From assembly GCF_036825535.1 (NCBI RefSeq), contig NZ_CP098813.1:1798001-1862000 (forward strand): DNA of 64,000 bases, given 5' to 3'. Shown here piece by piece: positions 1-9,143 of this stretch. Both the position numbers and the translations under genes were made by a program. Every line of letters begins with the position of its first letter. The stretch's first letter is position 1. The DNA comes from Parasalinivibrio latis (lineage in GTDB: Bacteria; Pseudomonadota; Gammaproteobacteria; Enterobacterales; Vibrionaceae). The notes under the pieces are model-generated. The model was not told the DNA's origin. It ran no database searches and saw nothing but the letters and a program-made list of their open reading frames with translations.

Positions 1-1
1 T

Positions 2-763
2 GAGCCAAAACGGTTTCTCACCGAACTGTCTGACCCACTTTACGGTAGCCTGATGGCGCCCATGACAATGACAATTTTTGTCCTTGCTGACTATCTGGCT
101 GGTTACAGTACAGAAATTGCGTCCTTGTTGTGGTATCCAACTCTCATACTGCACATTGGAATGGGAGTCACGTTTTTCGTGCTTCAGGCAGTAAAGTTCC
201 AATTCAAGAATATATACCCCAGCTGGTTTCTGTATCCGGTAGGTGCGATTAGCGGTACATTGGCCGGACCGGCGCTGGGCCATATCGATTTTGCACAGTC
301 AAAAGCCCTGGTTTGCATCGCTATCTACTTCGTTATGTTACCCGTGGTGTTATACCGGCTTTGTTTTTTCGGGCGTCTGCCTTTCCAGGCCCGACCTACA
401 GTGGCAATTATGGCGGCCCCGGTTAACCTCGCCCTCGCCGCCTATCTAGTCACTTACCCTAACCCGGACCTGATCCTGGCGGGCGCATTGGGGGGAGTTG
501 CCATTACCATGACCATCTTCGTGTATATCTGTTACTTCTACCTTTTACGGTTGCCATTCCAACCATCCATTGCGGCAGTAACCTTTCCTTCCGTGATCAG
601 TGCAGTCGCAATGGCCCGGCTTAACGAAACACTATCGACTGAACACCCTCACTGGAACTGGCTGCATTCGCTGGGCGCGGTAGAAATTGCTGTTTCTACA
701 TTGCTTGTTTTATGGGTGTGTTTCGGTTACCTGAGTTACTACGGGGTATTTAAGAAAAAATAA
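2..763 (+). CDS. TDT/SLAC1-type membrane transporter, C-terminal part (5' end outside window)
   Basis: The reading frame is open to the left edge, so the gene is cut and about 254 residues remain. At least six hydrophobic membrane segments are visible. Near the C-terminus a segment reads PFQPSIAAVTFP, which resembles the conserved last-but-one helix of the tellurite-resistance/dicarboxylate transporter (TehA/SLAC1) family. These are inner-membrane channels or exporters for anions and organic acids. The first ATG in the window (position 53) lies inside the protein and is not the start. The substrate cannot be told from this part. The family call is moderate. Confidence 0.6.
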   Translation, partial: EPKRFLTELSDPLYGSLMAPMTMTIFVLADYLAGYSTEIASLLWYPTLILHIGMGVTFFVLQAVKFQFKNIYPSWFLYPVGAISGTLAGPALGHIDFAQSKALVCIAIYFVMLPVVLYRLCFFGRLPFQARPTVAIMAAPVNLALAAYLVTYPNPDLILAGALGGVAITMTIFVYICYFYLLRLPFQPSIAAVTFPSVISAVAMARLNETLSTEHPHWNWLHSLGAVEIAVSTLLVLWVCFGYLSYYGVFKKK

Positions 764-774
764 CTCTCTAAAAA

Positions 775-803
775 AAAGGCTCCTTATCAAATAAGGAGCC
801 TTT
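775..803. terminator. Bidirectional intrinsic terminator
   Basis: A 13-bp perfect stem (AAAGGCTCCTTAT and its complement) with a three-base loop lies between two converging genes. A-runs to the left and T residues to the right would let it work on both strands. Confidence 0.85.
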
Positions 804-822
804 CCGTCAGTCATTGAGGTTT

Positions 823-3800
823 TTATTTACGTACTGTTACCGCATCTACGTTTGGACCACCAGAACTGGTAAGGCCAACCAGAGAAACAGTGTTTGCGCC
901 GCTGTTGAGTGTTATCTCCACCAGCTCTACTTTCCACGTTGCCCAGCTGCCGCTTGGTGCAAACGAGACAGTAGAAACCTGTGAACCATTCACTTCAACG
1001 TTAAGCGAACGGTTTGAACCACCGCCGTTAGCGTAGCGGATCGCAAGGACATAGCTGCCTGCAGAATCTGCATTGACTGAGAACGATGCCTCACCGCCAG
1101 ATGACGGGTAATCAACGAAGCCGCTTCCGGAATAACCGCCATGATTGCTGGCTGTAACCGCACCACCACTCAGTGCTGCACTTTCAGCTTCAAGAGGTGC
1201 ATCGCTGTCGTCAAGTTGCAGCAGGAACGCAACCAGTTTGTCCTTGCTACCCTGACTCAGAGACGATGCATTTCCGTGCGCACTGTTATTGATCACGTCA
1301 TACAGTGTGTTGGCAGAACCATCATGCAGGTAAGGTGCAGTATTCCAAACACCTTTAAGCGTCGGGGTATCAATACCATCCAGAGAGGCGCCCAAACGTT
1401 GACCCGAACCTGCTGTTAAAGTACCGACATCATGTCTCACATCGAGAGCACTGTCGGTATACTCCGGCCCGCTGTGGCAGGAACTGCAGTTCAGGGAGTC
1501 GTATACGGCTTTACCCGCGAGAGCGTCAGCAGTAGGCATACCACCCGCATCACGCAATGGGCTCGGTGGCACATCCGCAAGCGAAGTGACATAAGCAGAC
1601 AACGCATCCAGGCTGGCATTCACGCCGGCTTTTGGATCACCCAATGGCTGGTTGCGCGTACCGGTATTAAACTGGTCGTCACTGAGGAAACCACGGCCGC
1701 CGAAATTCGCACGCATGTCATGCTCGAAATCGTGGATTTCGTCGAAGTTACCTGTCCAGTGAACCGGTCCGTGCCCGGTACCCTTTCTGCCACGAAGTGT
1801 CGTGGTGTTGCGCAGGCCTTCACCACGGTTGGTGAAGTCAAACACCCGGTGGTCTGAACCACCATCAAGGTGACAGCTGGCGCAGCTCAGGTATCCGTCA
1901 TTGCTCATTCGCAAATCAGACGCCTGGTAGAAGATTTTCTTACCTTCGAGTACCGTCGCTGACAACAGCTCATTGGCAACAACATCCGTCGATTTCGGTG
2001 TGCCAACCACGTTGCCGCCGCCATTGAGAATGGCATTGACATCAAAAGTTGAAACCGAGCGTGACAGGAAATTATTGACGTAAAGCTTGCCATCATTGCT
2101 GAGCGCCAGGCCCTGTGGAGCAGCTTCTGTCATAAGGGTAGCAATAACGGTTCCCTGATTGGCATCAACCACAGCCACCTCATTTGAGCCCTGCAAGGCA
2201 ACAAAGAGAAGGTCACCGTATTGGCTGAACACTGCGGCATTTGCAGAATCAGAGTCGTTAAAATCTACCCTGTCATCAGCCAGTTCAGTGTTTGCTACCA
2301 GATCAATTGGGGAAATGATTGTCCGTGTAGTGCTTTCGAACGAAGGAGTACGACCATCTTTAAACAGGCCGCGATCAACATTGTCCTTCTTCGATGGCAT
2401 CCATGCCCGCTTACCGTCCGGCGAAATAACAACCGAACTCAGGTAATTAGGCACACCACGGGAGTTGAACGAGTTATCAGGGTCACTGACGTTCGCTTCA
2501 CCCAAGTCGTTCGCCAGAGCAAAGGTCCGGGTAAGAGAGAACGAGCTTGCATTGACTTCATACACCTCAGCGTTCGCTGAAGGAGACACGAACCGGGTAA
2601 CAAACACTCGGCTTGAATCTGCCGACACTGCAACGCCCCTCAGCATAGGAACGATTCCCGCAGCATCAGGACCGAAGTCCAGTGTACGTGAAACACTGCG
2701 CGTTACCGGATCCAGTTCCACCAGCTGACCGGTCGCCTGAAGTGCAACATAGCCTTGATTGCCGTTTGGTGAAAAGACAATGCCAAATGGCTGGGAACCA
2801 TACGGCAACGCGACAGTGTCAAGCAATTGGCCGCTTACACCATCGAGCACGCTGATGGAATGATTGTCGTAGTTTGTTACCCAAACAGAACCGTCGTTTG
2901 CCAGCGCCAAAGTACGCGGGTCAAGACCCACCGCAACTTCAAACTCTTTGTTTGACGAGTCGGCATTAATGGCAGTCACGGTATTGCTGTCAGAGTTGAC
3001 CACCCAGACACGGCTTCGGTTTTCATCAACAATGATAGAACTTGAAGATGAAGGCTTACCAGATGTCAGTGGGTTGTGGACAATCTGTACGGCAGAACAC
3101 TGAGCAATACGGGCACCCTTTTTAACCGTAAGCAGCACATTGTACCGGCCAGGATCGCTGTAGGTATGCGTAATACCGGATGCTGTAGAATCCGACGATG
3201 TTGTACCATCACCAAAGTTCCAGGCAAAGGTCGCCTCATCCTCAGATGCTCCGTTAAAGTTAACACTTTGACCAAGTTCAATCGGTGTCAGCGCATCTAC
3301 CGAACAGGCCAGCGGCGCAGGTTCAGAACCGGCAGACAAGAATATCTGGTCGATATTCGGGCCAGGAGTGCTAAGGCCACGAAGGGTTACGGTTACCGGA
3401 CCATCATCCAGTGTCAACGTCCGGCTAAGTGTTTGCCAGCTCGTCCAGCCGTGTGGCGTAAACTCGGTATTGCCATTGATAACAACGCCGTTTACTTCGA
3501 CCGCCAGATACCGGGAGTCAGAAGCACCGTTGGCATAGCGGATATCCAGATTATAGTTACCCGCGGTGTCCACATTTGTCAGGAAGGTTGCTTCGCCACC
3601 ACTGGATGGGTAGTCAGCGTAACCAGTCCCAATGTATCCAACATTGCCGGATGCCACCGTAATACCGCCGGACAGAATGGCATCTTCGGCCTGAAGGGCA
3701 CTGTTTCCGCCAAGCTTCTTGAGGCTGATGTTATCAACATTTGGCCCAGGCGAATCCGGAAGACCAACCAGCGACACAGTATTTTTGCCATCCAAGAGTG

Positions 3801-5970
3801 TCACTGTACTGTCTACCTGTTCCCAAGAGCCCCAATCACCAGTCGGTGTGAAGGACAGGGAACCAGTAACGGTATTACCGTTTACTTCAACGGACAAGAA
3901 ACGCGTCGAACCTGAACCAACCGCATAGCGTGTAGAAAGCGTGTAGGTACCTGCTGCTGCATTATCAACAACGAAGTCGACACGACCACCGGTAGTTGGG
4001 AAATCAGCAAACCCGGAACCTACAAACCCACTATGGCTAGACTGGACAGTTGTACCGTCGGAAACAGTACCGTCTTCAGCTTCCATCGAATGGTTATCAC
4101 CAAGCCTTACCAGCTCAATATAATCAAGGTTAGGACCAGCAGTACTCGTCAACCCTGAAAGGGAAAGGCTTTGCGTCCCACTTGCTAACACAATTCTCCG
4201 GCTGGCATTACTCCACGCAGTCCATGAGCCGGTAGGCTCAAAGCTGAACGCTTCGTTGAGCGATGTACCATTAAGTACCAGATCAAGCTTTCGTACTTCA
4301 GTGCTGCCATTAGCAAAACGCAGGTTCAGCATATAGACGCCGCCGGCAAAGCTTTCAGGCAGAATGAAATCAGCAGAACCGCCATTCGACGGGTAATCCA
4401 CAAATCCATCAGCTGAATAACCAGCCTGGTTTGTCGCAGTTACAGCACCACCTGACAGCACGGCATCTTCAGCTTCAAAGGTAACCTGCTGGCTCGCATC
4501 CTCCCCGGTACTAAACTGGGACGTATAAGCGGTTTGCAGCCCGTTACCGACCAGGTCTTTTATCCCACCCTGCGGTAAAACAACCTCATAGGTCGTGTTC
4601 GGTTTGAAACCGCCAACGGGGGAAAAGTTCACTACGGTGTGGTTGATACCGAAATAACCCGGCAATGCAGAGCCACCGACTTCCCGAACGATAAAGGTCG
4701 ATGTATCGACGGTTCGAAGGTCGATCTGGTCACTGAAAGACACGCCAACGCGACTCTGAGGGGAAAGCCCTGAGTCACCGTTCACCGGGTTCGCATACAT
4801 TACGCGCGGCGGTTTGGTATCTGGTGCCGTATCGTGGACAGCAACGAATGACCCACGGTCATTCTCGTCATCCGCAACAACCAAAAGGTTACCAACCTTC
4901 ACAGAAAATTGGTCATCATCTCCGCTTTGGGTAACCGGGTGCTTCACTTTACCCAGCTTGACAGGATTGGCCGGGTCAGTGATGTCATACTTGGTTACAC
5001 CACCGTATGGACGCCGGTTTCCCTCAAACAGATAATCATCACCAAAGTTAAGGTACTCACTGGTACTTCCGCCTGGTGTCGCCACATGGGTGATATTACC
5101 CGGGTCAGAGGTCACATCGTAAGATGACAACCCGGCCTGACAGAAAAACCACTTCCCGTAAAACCAGGTGATGTATGAACCATGATCACAATGAGCAGTA
5201 TCAAGAGTGATGGGTGAGCCGGGGCGTTGAATATCCAGTGTCACCAAGCCGGTGCTCACCTTGGGCGTACCAAACGGAAGAAGGTTACCGATTGGGAAAA
5301 CCTGCCCTACCTTAATACCGTCCCAGTTGCTGATTGGCACAGAAGAATAGGAATCCGGAGATTCAGGTGAAACGGCATCAACAGGCTGGGTTGGATCAGT
5401 CGCGTCAATGACATAGAGGCCATTGTTGGTTGCGCCAATGTAAATGTAGTTACCCTGCCAGCCCACACCCCATATTGCACCGTCAACATCACCATAATTG
5501 ATGCCCGGCAGCTCAACAGAGCGAACATATTCAATACCTGCAGTGATATCGCTGACATCCCAGATATCAACGCCCTTACCGGCAATAGTTACCATGTACT
5601 CGCTGCCATCAGGGTATTTGGCAAACGAGACGGTATGACCTTCCTGCTCCTGGTCGTGCTGATCTTCCAAATCGACGGTACGGTAAGGACTTTTTACTAC
5701 CTGATGAACGACCGGATTGTAAGGATCAGTGATATCAAGCGCCATATGTGTACCGTTCCCGGCAACAATGACATAACCACCATGGGCATGAGGCTGGTTT
5801 TGGAAACCCGTTGCTTTTTCACCCTTTAAAAAACCTGTATGCGTTGGCAGCCACAGTTCTTCTTCTGTGAAGCTCTGATTTGGGTATTCTGCTGCTATTC
5901 CAGGTGTATTAAGCGTGAATAAAGCAATTGATGAATAAATTGCTGTAGTAACAGATCTTAAGTAGGACAT
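823..5970 (-). CDS. Giant secreted multidomain protein: LVIVD propeller, Ig-like, CBM-like x4, PKD, YVTN propeller, di-haem peroxidase-like
   Basis: The protein has 1715 residues. A signal peptide covers about residues 1-27. Next come LVIVD-type repeats with ITDPxNPV motifs (about 40-390), an Ig-like Big_5 domain (395-495) and three CBM6/35-like modules, each opening with xAEDAxxSGG (about 500-890). A PKD domain (895-975) and a YVTN/YncE-like propeller (985-1330) follow. A MauG/cytochrome-c-peroxidase-like region has two CxxCH haem sites, near residues 1363 (CASCH) and 1495 (CSSCH). A fourth CBM-like module (1590-1715) ends it. The parts suggest an exported redox protein that binds a polysaccharide or matrix. 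The substrate and exact reaction are unknown. The gene is single and diverges from the dehydrogenase/ABC operon across an operator-rich gap. Confidence 0.85.
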   Translation of the reverse strand: MSYLRSVTTAIYSSIALFTLNTPGIAAEYPNQSFTEEELWLPTHTGFLKGEKATGFQNQPHAHGGYVIVAGNGTHMALDITDPYNPVVHQVVKSPYRTVDLEDQHDQEQEGHTVSFAKYPDGSEYMVTIAGKGVDIWDVSDITAGIEYVRSVELPGINYGDVDGAIWGVGWQGNYIYIGATNNGLYVIDATDPTQPVDAVSPESPDSYSSVPISNWDGIKVGQVFPIGNLLPFGTPKVSTGLVTLDIQRPGSPITLDTAHCDHGSYITWFYGKWFFCQAGLSSYDVTSDPGNITHVATPGGSTSEYLNFGDDYLFEGNRRPYGGVTKYDITDPANPVKLGKVKHPVTQSGDDDQFSVKVGNLLVVADDENDRGSFVAVHDTAPDTKPPRVMYANPVNGDSGLSPQSRVGVSFSDQIDLRTVDTSTFIVREVGGSALPGYFGINHTVVNFSPVGGFKPNTTYEVVLPQGGIKDLVGNGLQTAYTSQFSTGEDASQQVTFEAEDAVLSGGAVTATNQAGYSADGFVDYPSNGGSADFILPESFAGGVYMLNLRFANGSTEVRKLDLVLNGTSLNEAFSFEPTGSWTAWSNASRRIVLASGTQSLSLSGLTSTAGPNLDYIELVRLGDNHSMEAEDGTVSDGTTVQSSHSGFVGSGFADFPTTGGRVDFVVDNAAAGTYTLSTRYAVGSGSTRFLSVEVNGNTVTGSLSFTPTGDWGSWEQVDSTVTLLDGKNTVSLVGLPDSPGPNVDNISLKKLGGNSALQAEDAILSGGITVASGNVGYIGTGYADYPSSGGEATFLTNVDTAGNYNLDIRYANGASDSRYLAVEVNGVVINGNTEFTPHGWTSWQTLSRTLTLDDGPVTVTLRGLSTPGPNIDQIFLSAGSEPAPLACSVDALTPIELGQSVNFNGASEDEATFAWNFGDGTTSSDSTASGITHTYSDPGRYNVLLTVKKGARIAQCSAVQIVHNPLTSGKPSSSSSIIVDENRSRVWVVNSDSNTVTAINADSSNKEFEVAVGLDPRTLALANDGSVWVTNYDNHSISVLDGVSGQLLDTVALPYGSQPFGIVFSPNGNQGYVALQATGQLVELDPVTRSVSRTLDFGPDAAGIVPMLRGVAVSADSSRVFVTRFVSPSANAEVYEVNASSFSLTRTFALANDLGEANVSDPDNSFNSRGVPNYLSSVVISPDGKRAWMPSKKDNVDRGLFKDGRTPSFESTTRTIISPIDLVANTELADDRVDFNDSDSANAAVFSQYGDLLFVALQGSNEVAVVDANQGTVIATLMTEAAPQGLALSNDGKLYVNNFLSRSVSTFDVNAILNGGGNVVGTPKSTDVVANELLSATVLEGKKIFYQASDLRMSNDGYLSCASCHLDGGSDHRVFDFTNRGEGLRNTTTLRGRKGTGHGPVHWTGNFDEIHDFEHDMRANFGGRGFLSDDQFNTGTRNQPLGDPKAGVNASLDALSAYVTSLADVPPSPLRDAGGMPTADALAGKAVYDSLNCSSCHSGPEYTDSALDVRHDVGTLTAGSGQRLGASLDGIDTPTLKGVWNTAPYLHDGSANTLYDVINNSAHGNASSLSQGSKDKLVAFLLQLDDSDAPLEAESAALSGGAVTASNHGGYSGSGFVDYPSSGGEASFSVNADSAGSYVLAIRYANGGGSNRSLNVEVNGSQVSTVSFAPSGSWATWKVELVEITLNSGANTVSLVGLTSSGGPNVDAVTVRK

Positions 5971-6237
5971 ATATCCTCCACATTAGACCCAATATACAGG
6001 GAGAAAAACCATACCGGAATTTTCACCCTACTCCTATGACTTTGCTTTTATTGTTTATTTCCCTATTGAACATCTATCAGATACTTATCTTTTGTGCGGT
6101 ATATGTGAACCTCTCTATTTTTGCTTATTTTTTAATACATGCTCAAAATATAATTAGTCAACTTATGTAATGAATTAACACATATATTTTTGAAACATCG
6201 ATTCACACTACCACCCAATCAAAATAAAACTTGTGAT

Positions 6238-6253
6238 CGAAACGTACATTTCG
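6238..6253. promoter_or_regulatory. Palindromic operator candidate 1
   Basis: The sequence is CGAAACGTACATTTCG, whose GAAA/TTTC arms flank a six-base centre. It lies 31 bp, about three helical turns, from the next copy and about 270 bp upstream of the giant secreted-protein gene. The design resembles IclR/KdgR-type operators. Confidence 0.5.
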
Positions 6254-6268
6254 GATAATTGATGATAA

Positions 6269-6284
6269 TGAAATGTATATTTCA
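6269..6284. promoter_or_regulatory. Palindromic operator candidate 2
   Basis: The sequence is TGAAATGTATATTTCA, with 5-bp TGAAA/TTTCA arms around six bases. It is the central member of the set of three and sits on the same helix face as candidate 1. Confidence 0.55.
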
Positions 6285-6716
6285 CGAAGTGTTATTACAC
6301 GAAACTTTCCTATCCTTCTGTAACTACAACGGTTTATCTGATATCTAACAGAGTCAATGAAACAACTGTGCCATGCTATATGAAACACTATTGAATATTT
6401 TTACTTCCCTACAACCCAAAGCAGTCACAACTAATTGTTTTTATTGGGCCAGACTCATAATCACCAATGAAATATCAATTGAAATTCACTCTATATCCTC
6501 AAATTTAAAACTCTGCTCTTTCATCGCTAACAACCAGAAAAATTTAGTCATTCCTGACAATTGAACAATGAACGTATAAATTTTTATAAACTCACGCGCA
6601 TATTAAATTAAAAAGGATATGCCACCACACACATTTGCAAACTGCCAAAAGTCCTCTATTTCGAGAATATTTTGGTTTGCAAAATGAAAATGTGAGATGA
6701 ACTTAACAAAGTGAGT

Positions 6717-6732
6717 TGAAATATACGTTTCA
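6717..6732. promoter_or_regulatory. Palindromic operator candidate 3
   Basis: The sequence is TGAAATATACGTTTCA, with the same arms as candidate 2. It lies 75 bp upstream of the dehydrogenase start at 6807, a position suited to controlling the rightward operon. Confidence 0.55.
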
Positions 6733-6806
6733 TTATTTGCCTTAATGAAACACACGATTTACATTGTGTTAACAGAGATTGTTCTACAACACAGAAAGGA
6801 ATGGTT

Positions 6807-7712
6807 ATGAACCATCGAATAGGATTCATCGGAATCGGAGCCATGGGACACGGAATGGCCAAGAATCTGATTGAAAAGGACTTTGATGTCGTCACCATGG
6901 CTCATCGAAGCAGAGATAGGCTTGATGACCTTGTCAAAAGAGGTGCGACAGAAGTAAATAGCCCAAAAGAAATTATCGACCAAGCGGATATTGTTATCCT
7001 TTGTGTCACAGGTTCACTACAAGTTGAATCCATTGTTTATGGTGAAAACGGTTTAATTGAATCAGAAAATTTAAACGGAAAAATTGTTATTGATTGCTCT
7101 ACCGGGGAGCCAGCTGTCGTAGAAAAAATTGCGGCTGATCTAAATAAGAAGGGATGCAAATTTGCCGATGCCCCACTGGCCAGAACCCCGGTTGAAGCAG
7201 CGGCAGGCAAGCTTAATACGATGGTTGGTGCTGACCCGGAGTTATTCGGCATTATTGAGCCGGTGCTTCAGACATTTTGCGAGAACATCTTCTTGATGGG
7301 TGATGTAGGCTCAGGCTCCAAGATGAAATTGATCAACAACCTTATCACCATGGGACAGGCTAGTTTAATTGCTGAAGCCATGGCTGCTTGCAAGGCGACA
7401 GGTGTAGATTTAGACCGGTTCCGGAATGTAATCAGCGCCGGTGGTGGTAACAGTGGAATATTTCAGATGATCGTTCCTGCCATTCTGGACGAAGGATCAT
7501 TTGATGGAATGAAATTCAGCGTTGCCAACGCCAGGAAAGACCTTAATTACCTCAACAAAATGCTCAACGACAATAACGTATCCTCACCGCTTGCAGCATT
7601 AGTTCTCAACGTATTTGTCCGTGCCTCTAATAATGGCCACGAAGATGGCTTGGTCGGCGCGATCGTTGCAGAGCATGCTACAGCAAACAATTTAGAAATT
7701 GGAAAATACTGA
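6807..7712 (+). CDS. Beta-hydroxyacid dehydrogenase (3-hydroxyisobutyrate dehydrogenase/sulfolactaldehyde reductase-like)
   Basis: The N-terminus has the NAD(P)-binding motif GFIGIGAMG, followed by the two-domain layout of the beta-hydroxyacid dehydrogenase family, about 301 residues. The catalytic-lysine region is KMKLINNLI. The substrate loop, usually DAPVSGG, reads DAPLART here, so Arg-Thr replaces Gly-Gly. From memory this is like the GRT loop of the sulfolactaldehyde reductase YihU, which would suit an unusual acid head group; that is inference. The ATG at 6807 is preferred over 6801 because AAAGGA then lies six bases upstream. It is the first gene of an operon with an ABC importer and two SDR enzymes. 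Confidence 0.85.
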   Translation: MNHRIGFIGIGAMGHGMAKNLIEKDFDVVTMAHRSRDRLDDLVKRGATEVNSPKEIIDQADIVILCVTGSLQVESIVYGENGLIESENLNGKIVIDCSTGEPAVVEKIAADLNKKGCKFADAPLARTPVEAAAGKLNTMVGADPELFGIIEPVLQTFCENIFLMGDVGSGSKMKLINNLITMGQASLIAEAMAACKATGVDLDRFRNVISAGGGNSGIFQMIVPAILDEGSFDGMKFSVANARKDLNYLNKMLNDNNVSSPLAALVLNVFVRASNNGHEDGLVGAIVAEHATANNLEIGKY

Positions 7713-7784
7713 TTGACGCTACACCTAATTAGTATTTGAAGACGGCGATGTAAAAAATATAAATACTTCAATAGGGATAGATGT

Positions 7785-9053
7785 ATGTTTAAGAAACAAA
7801 AGGCGATATTTAATAAGTCGCTGGTGGCTTCAGCCATCTTAAGCGCAATGTTCTCTGGCATTTCTTCTGCTGATGAGAAAGCCCCTCTTGTTATTGGATT
7901 TACCTCTGATTCAAGTGGTCAATACGCCAACAGCGGCGCTTCTGACCGCCGTGGTATGTTGATGGCCATTAACGAGTTCAACGAAAAAGGCGGTGTACTC
8001 GGCCGTAAAATCGAAACCATTCATATTGATACTGAAACCACCCCTGCAACCGGCTCCCGTGTAGCGGAGAGAATGATCACCCGTGACAAGGTTGCATTTC
8101 TCGTCGGTGCAGTAAGCTCTGGGGTTGCAAACGCCATTTCACAGGTTGCTCAGAGCCACGGTGTTATTTACATGAACACCAACTCCAGTTCCCCGACAGA
8201 GTCAGGTAAGAACTGCCACCGCGTTAAATTCGTTTGGGATGCAAATGGTTCCAACTTTGCACAGGCAGCAATCAAAAACTCTCTCGAAACCTACGGTAAA
8301 AACATGCTGCTGGTTACTAATGACTATGTTTGGGGTCACGATACCACCGCAGCAACCAAGAAGATCGCAGAAGCAAACGGTGCAAACATCATGGACAACA
8401 TCCTGGTTCCGCAGGGAACCCGTGATTTCGCATCTGTCCTTCTGAAAGTCCAGCAAACAAACCCGGATGTTATCGCAGCCGCGGTTGGTGGTGATGACCA
8501 AAAAGCCATGCGCTCACAAATTGCCCAACTGGACATGGGTGACAACTACGCTTGGATCAATAACCAACAGGACTGGCCGGATGTTTACGGCCTGCCAACT
8601 GAAAACCTGTTTGGTGTATTTGGCACTACCTGGTATTACGGCTTGGATCTCCCTGGCGTGAAAGATTTCGTCAAGAAGTACCAGGACACCTACCCGGATA
8701 CAAAAATGAAAGTACCTGGCAACGTGTTCTTTAACGGCTACTGGGCAACACGCTCACTGTTGGAAGCCGTTGAGCGTGCCGGCACCACCAATAACCATGC
8801 TGTCATCAAAGAGCTCGAAAAACTGCGTATTCCGGCTGAAACCCGTATGCAGCATGACGATGCCTGGATGAATCCTAAAACACACCAGATGCAACAAACG
8901 GTGTACCTGGCAACGAAAAATCCTCAGCCATCAGGCAAGGACGACATGTTCCTGATGATCGCCCATACATCGCCTGATCAGGTCGCAGACACAAAAGCTG
9001 ATGCTACCTGCAAGCTCGAAAGCTTTGAGGACACCCCTGTCTATACACCTTAA
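7785..9053 (+). CDS. ABC importer periplasmic substrate-binding protein (LivK/amide-urea type)
   Basis: The protein has 422 residues, with a signal peptide ending near residue 30 (ISSADE). The mature part is a type-I periplasmic binding fold: it opens with VIGFTSDSSGQYANSG, has VGAVSSGVANAISQVA in the first lobe, and contains many aromatic residues expected of the binding cleft. It should capture the substrate and hand it to the two permeases encoded just downstream. The ligand cannot be read from sequence. The two SDR enzymes and the dehydrogenase in the same operon suggest a hydroxylated organic acid, polyol or sulfonate rather than an amino acid. Confidence 0.88.
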   Translation: MFKKQKAIFNKSLVASAILSAMFSGISSADEKAPLVIGFTSDSSGQYANSGASDRRGMLMAINEFNEKGGVLGRKIETIHIDTETTPATGSRVAERMITRDKVAFLVGAVSSGVANAISQVAQSHGVIYMNTNSSSPTESGKNCHRVKFVWDANGSNFAQAAIKNSLETYGKNMLLVTNDYVWGHDTTAATKKIAEANGANIMDNILVPQGTRDFASVLLKVQQTNPDVIAAAVGGDDQKAMRSQIAQLDMGDNYAWINNQQDWPDVYGLPTENLFGVFGTTWYYGLDLPGVKDFVKKYQDTYPDTKMKVPGNVFFNGYWATRSLLEAVERAGTTNNHAVIKELEKLRIPAETRMQHDDAWMNPKTHQMQQTVYLATKNPQPSGKDDMFLMIAHTSPDQVADTKADATCKLESFEDTPVYTP

Positions 9054-9063
9054 ATCTGCGCTT

Positions 9064-9091
9064 CCCGGTTTCTCTGCTAAGAGAAACCGGG
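9064..9091 (+). promoter_or_regulatory. Intercistronic stem-loop after the binding-protein gene
   Basis: A perfect 12-bp stem (CCCGGTTTCTCT and its complement) has a four-base loop. No T-run follows, so it is unlikely to stop transcription fully. It sits 10 bp after the binding-protein stop and before the permease gene, where such hairpins often protect the upstream mRNA so that binding protein is made in excess. Confidence 0.65.
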
Positions 9092-9143
9092 CATTTATCA
9101 GGTGTCTGGATAACAAAAACAAGTACGTTGTTATAGGTACATT

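Larger units (their letters stand above)
5971..6806. other. 836-bp AT-rich intergenic regulatory region
   Basis: I see no convincing gene here. The stretch is clearly richer in A and T than the genes on both sides. It separates two divergent transcription units, so it must hold both promoters. It contains three 16-bp palindromes of common design, listed separately, and further half-sites such as a TGAAAC at 6191. Confidence 0.7.

Noticed and set aside
1141..3915. Several long plus-strand open frames across the giant minus-strand gene
   Set aside because: They lie antisense to a continuous 1715-codon frame with clear domains, lack ribosome sites and have no recognisable motifs.
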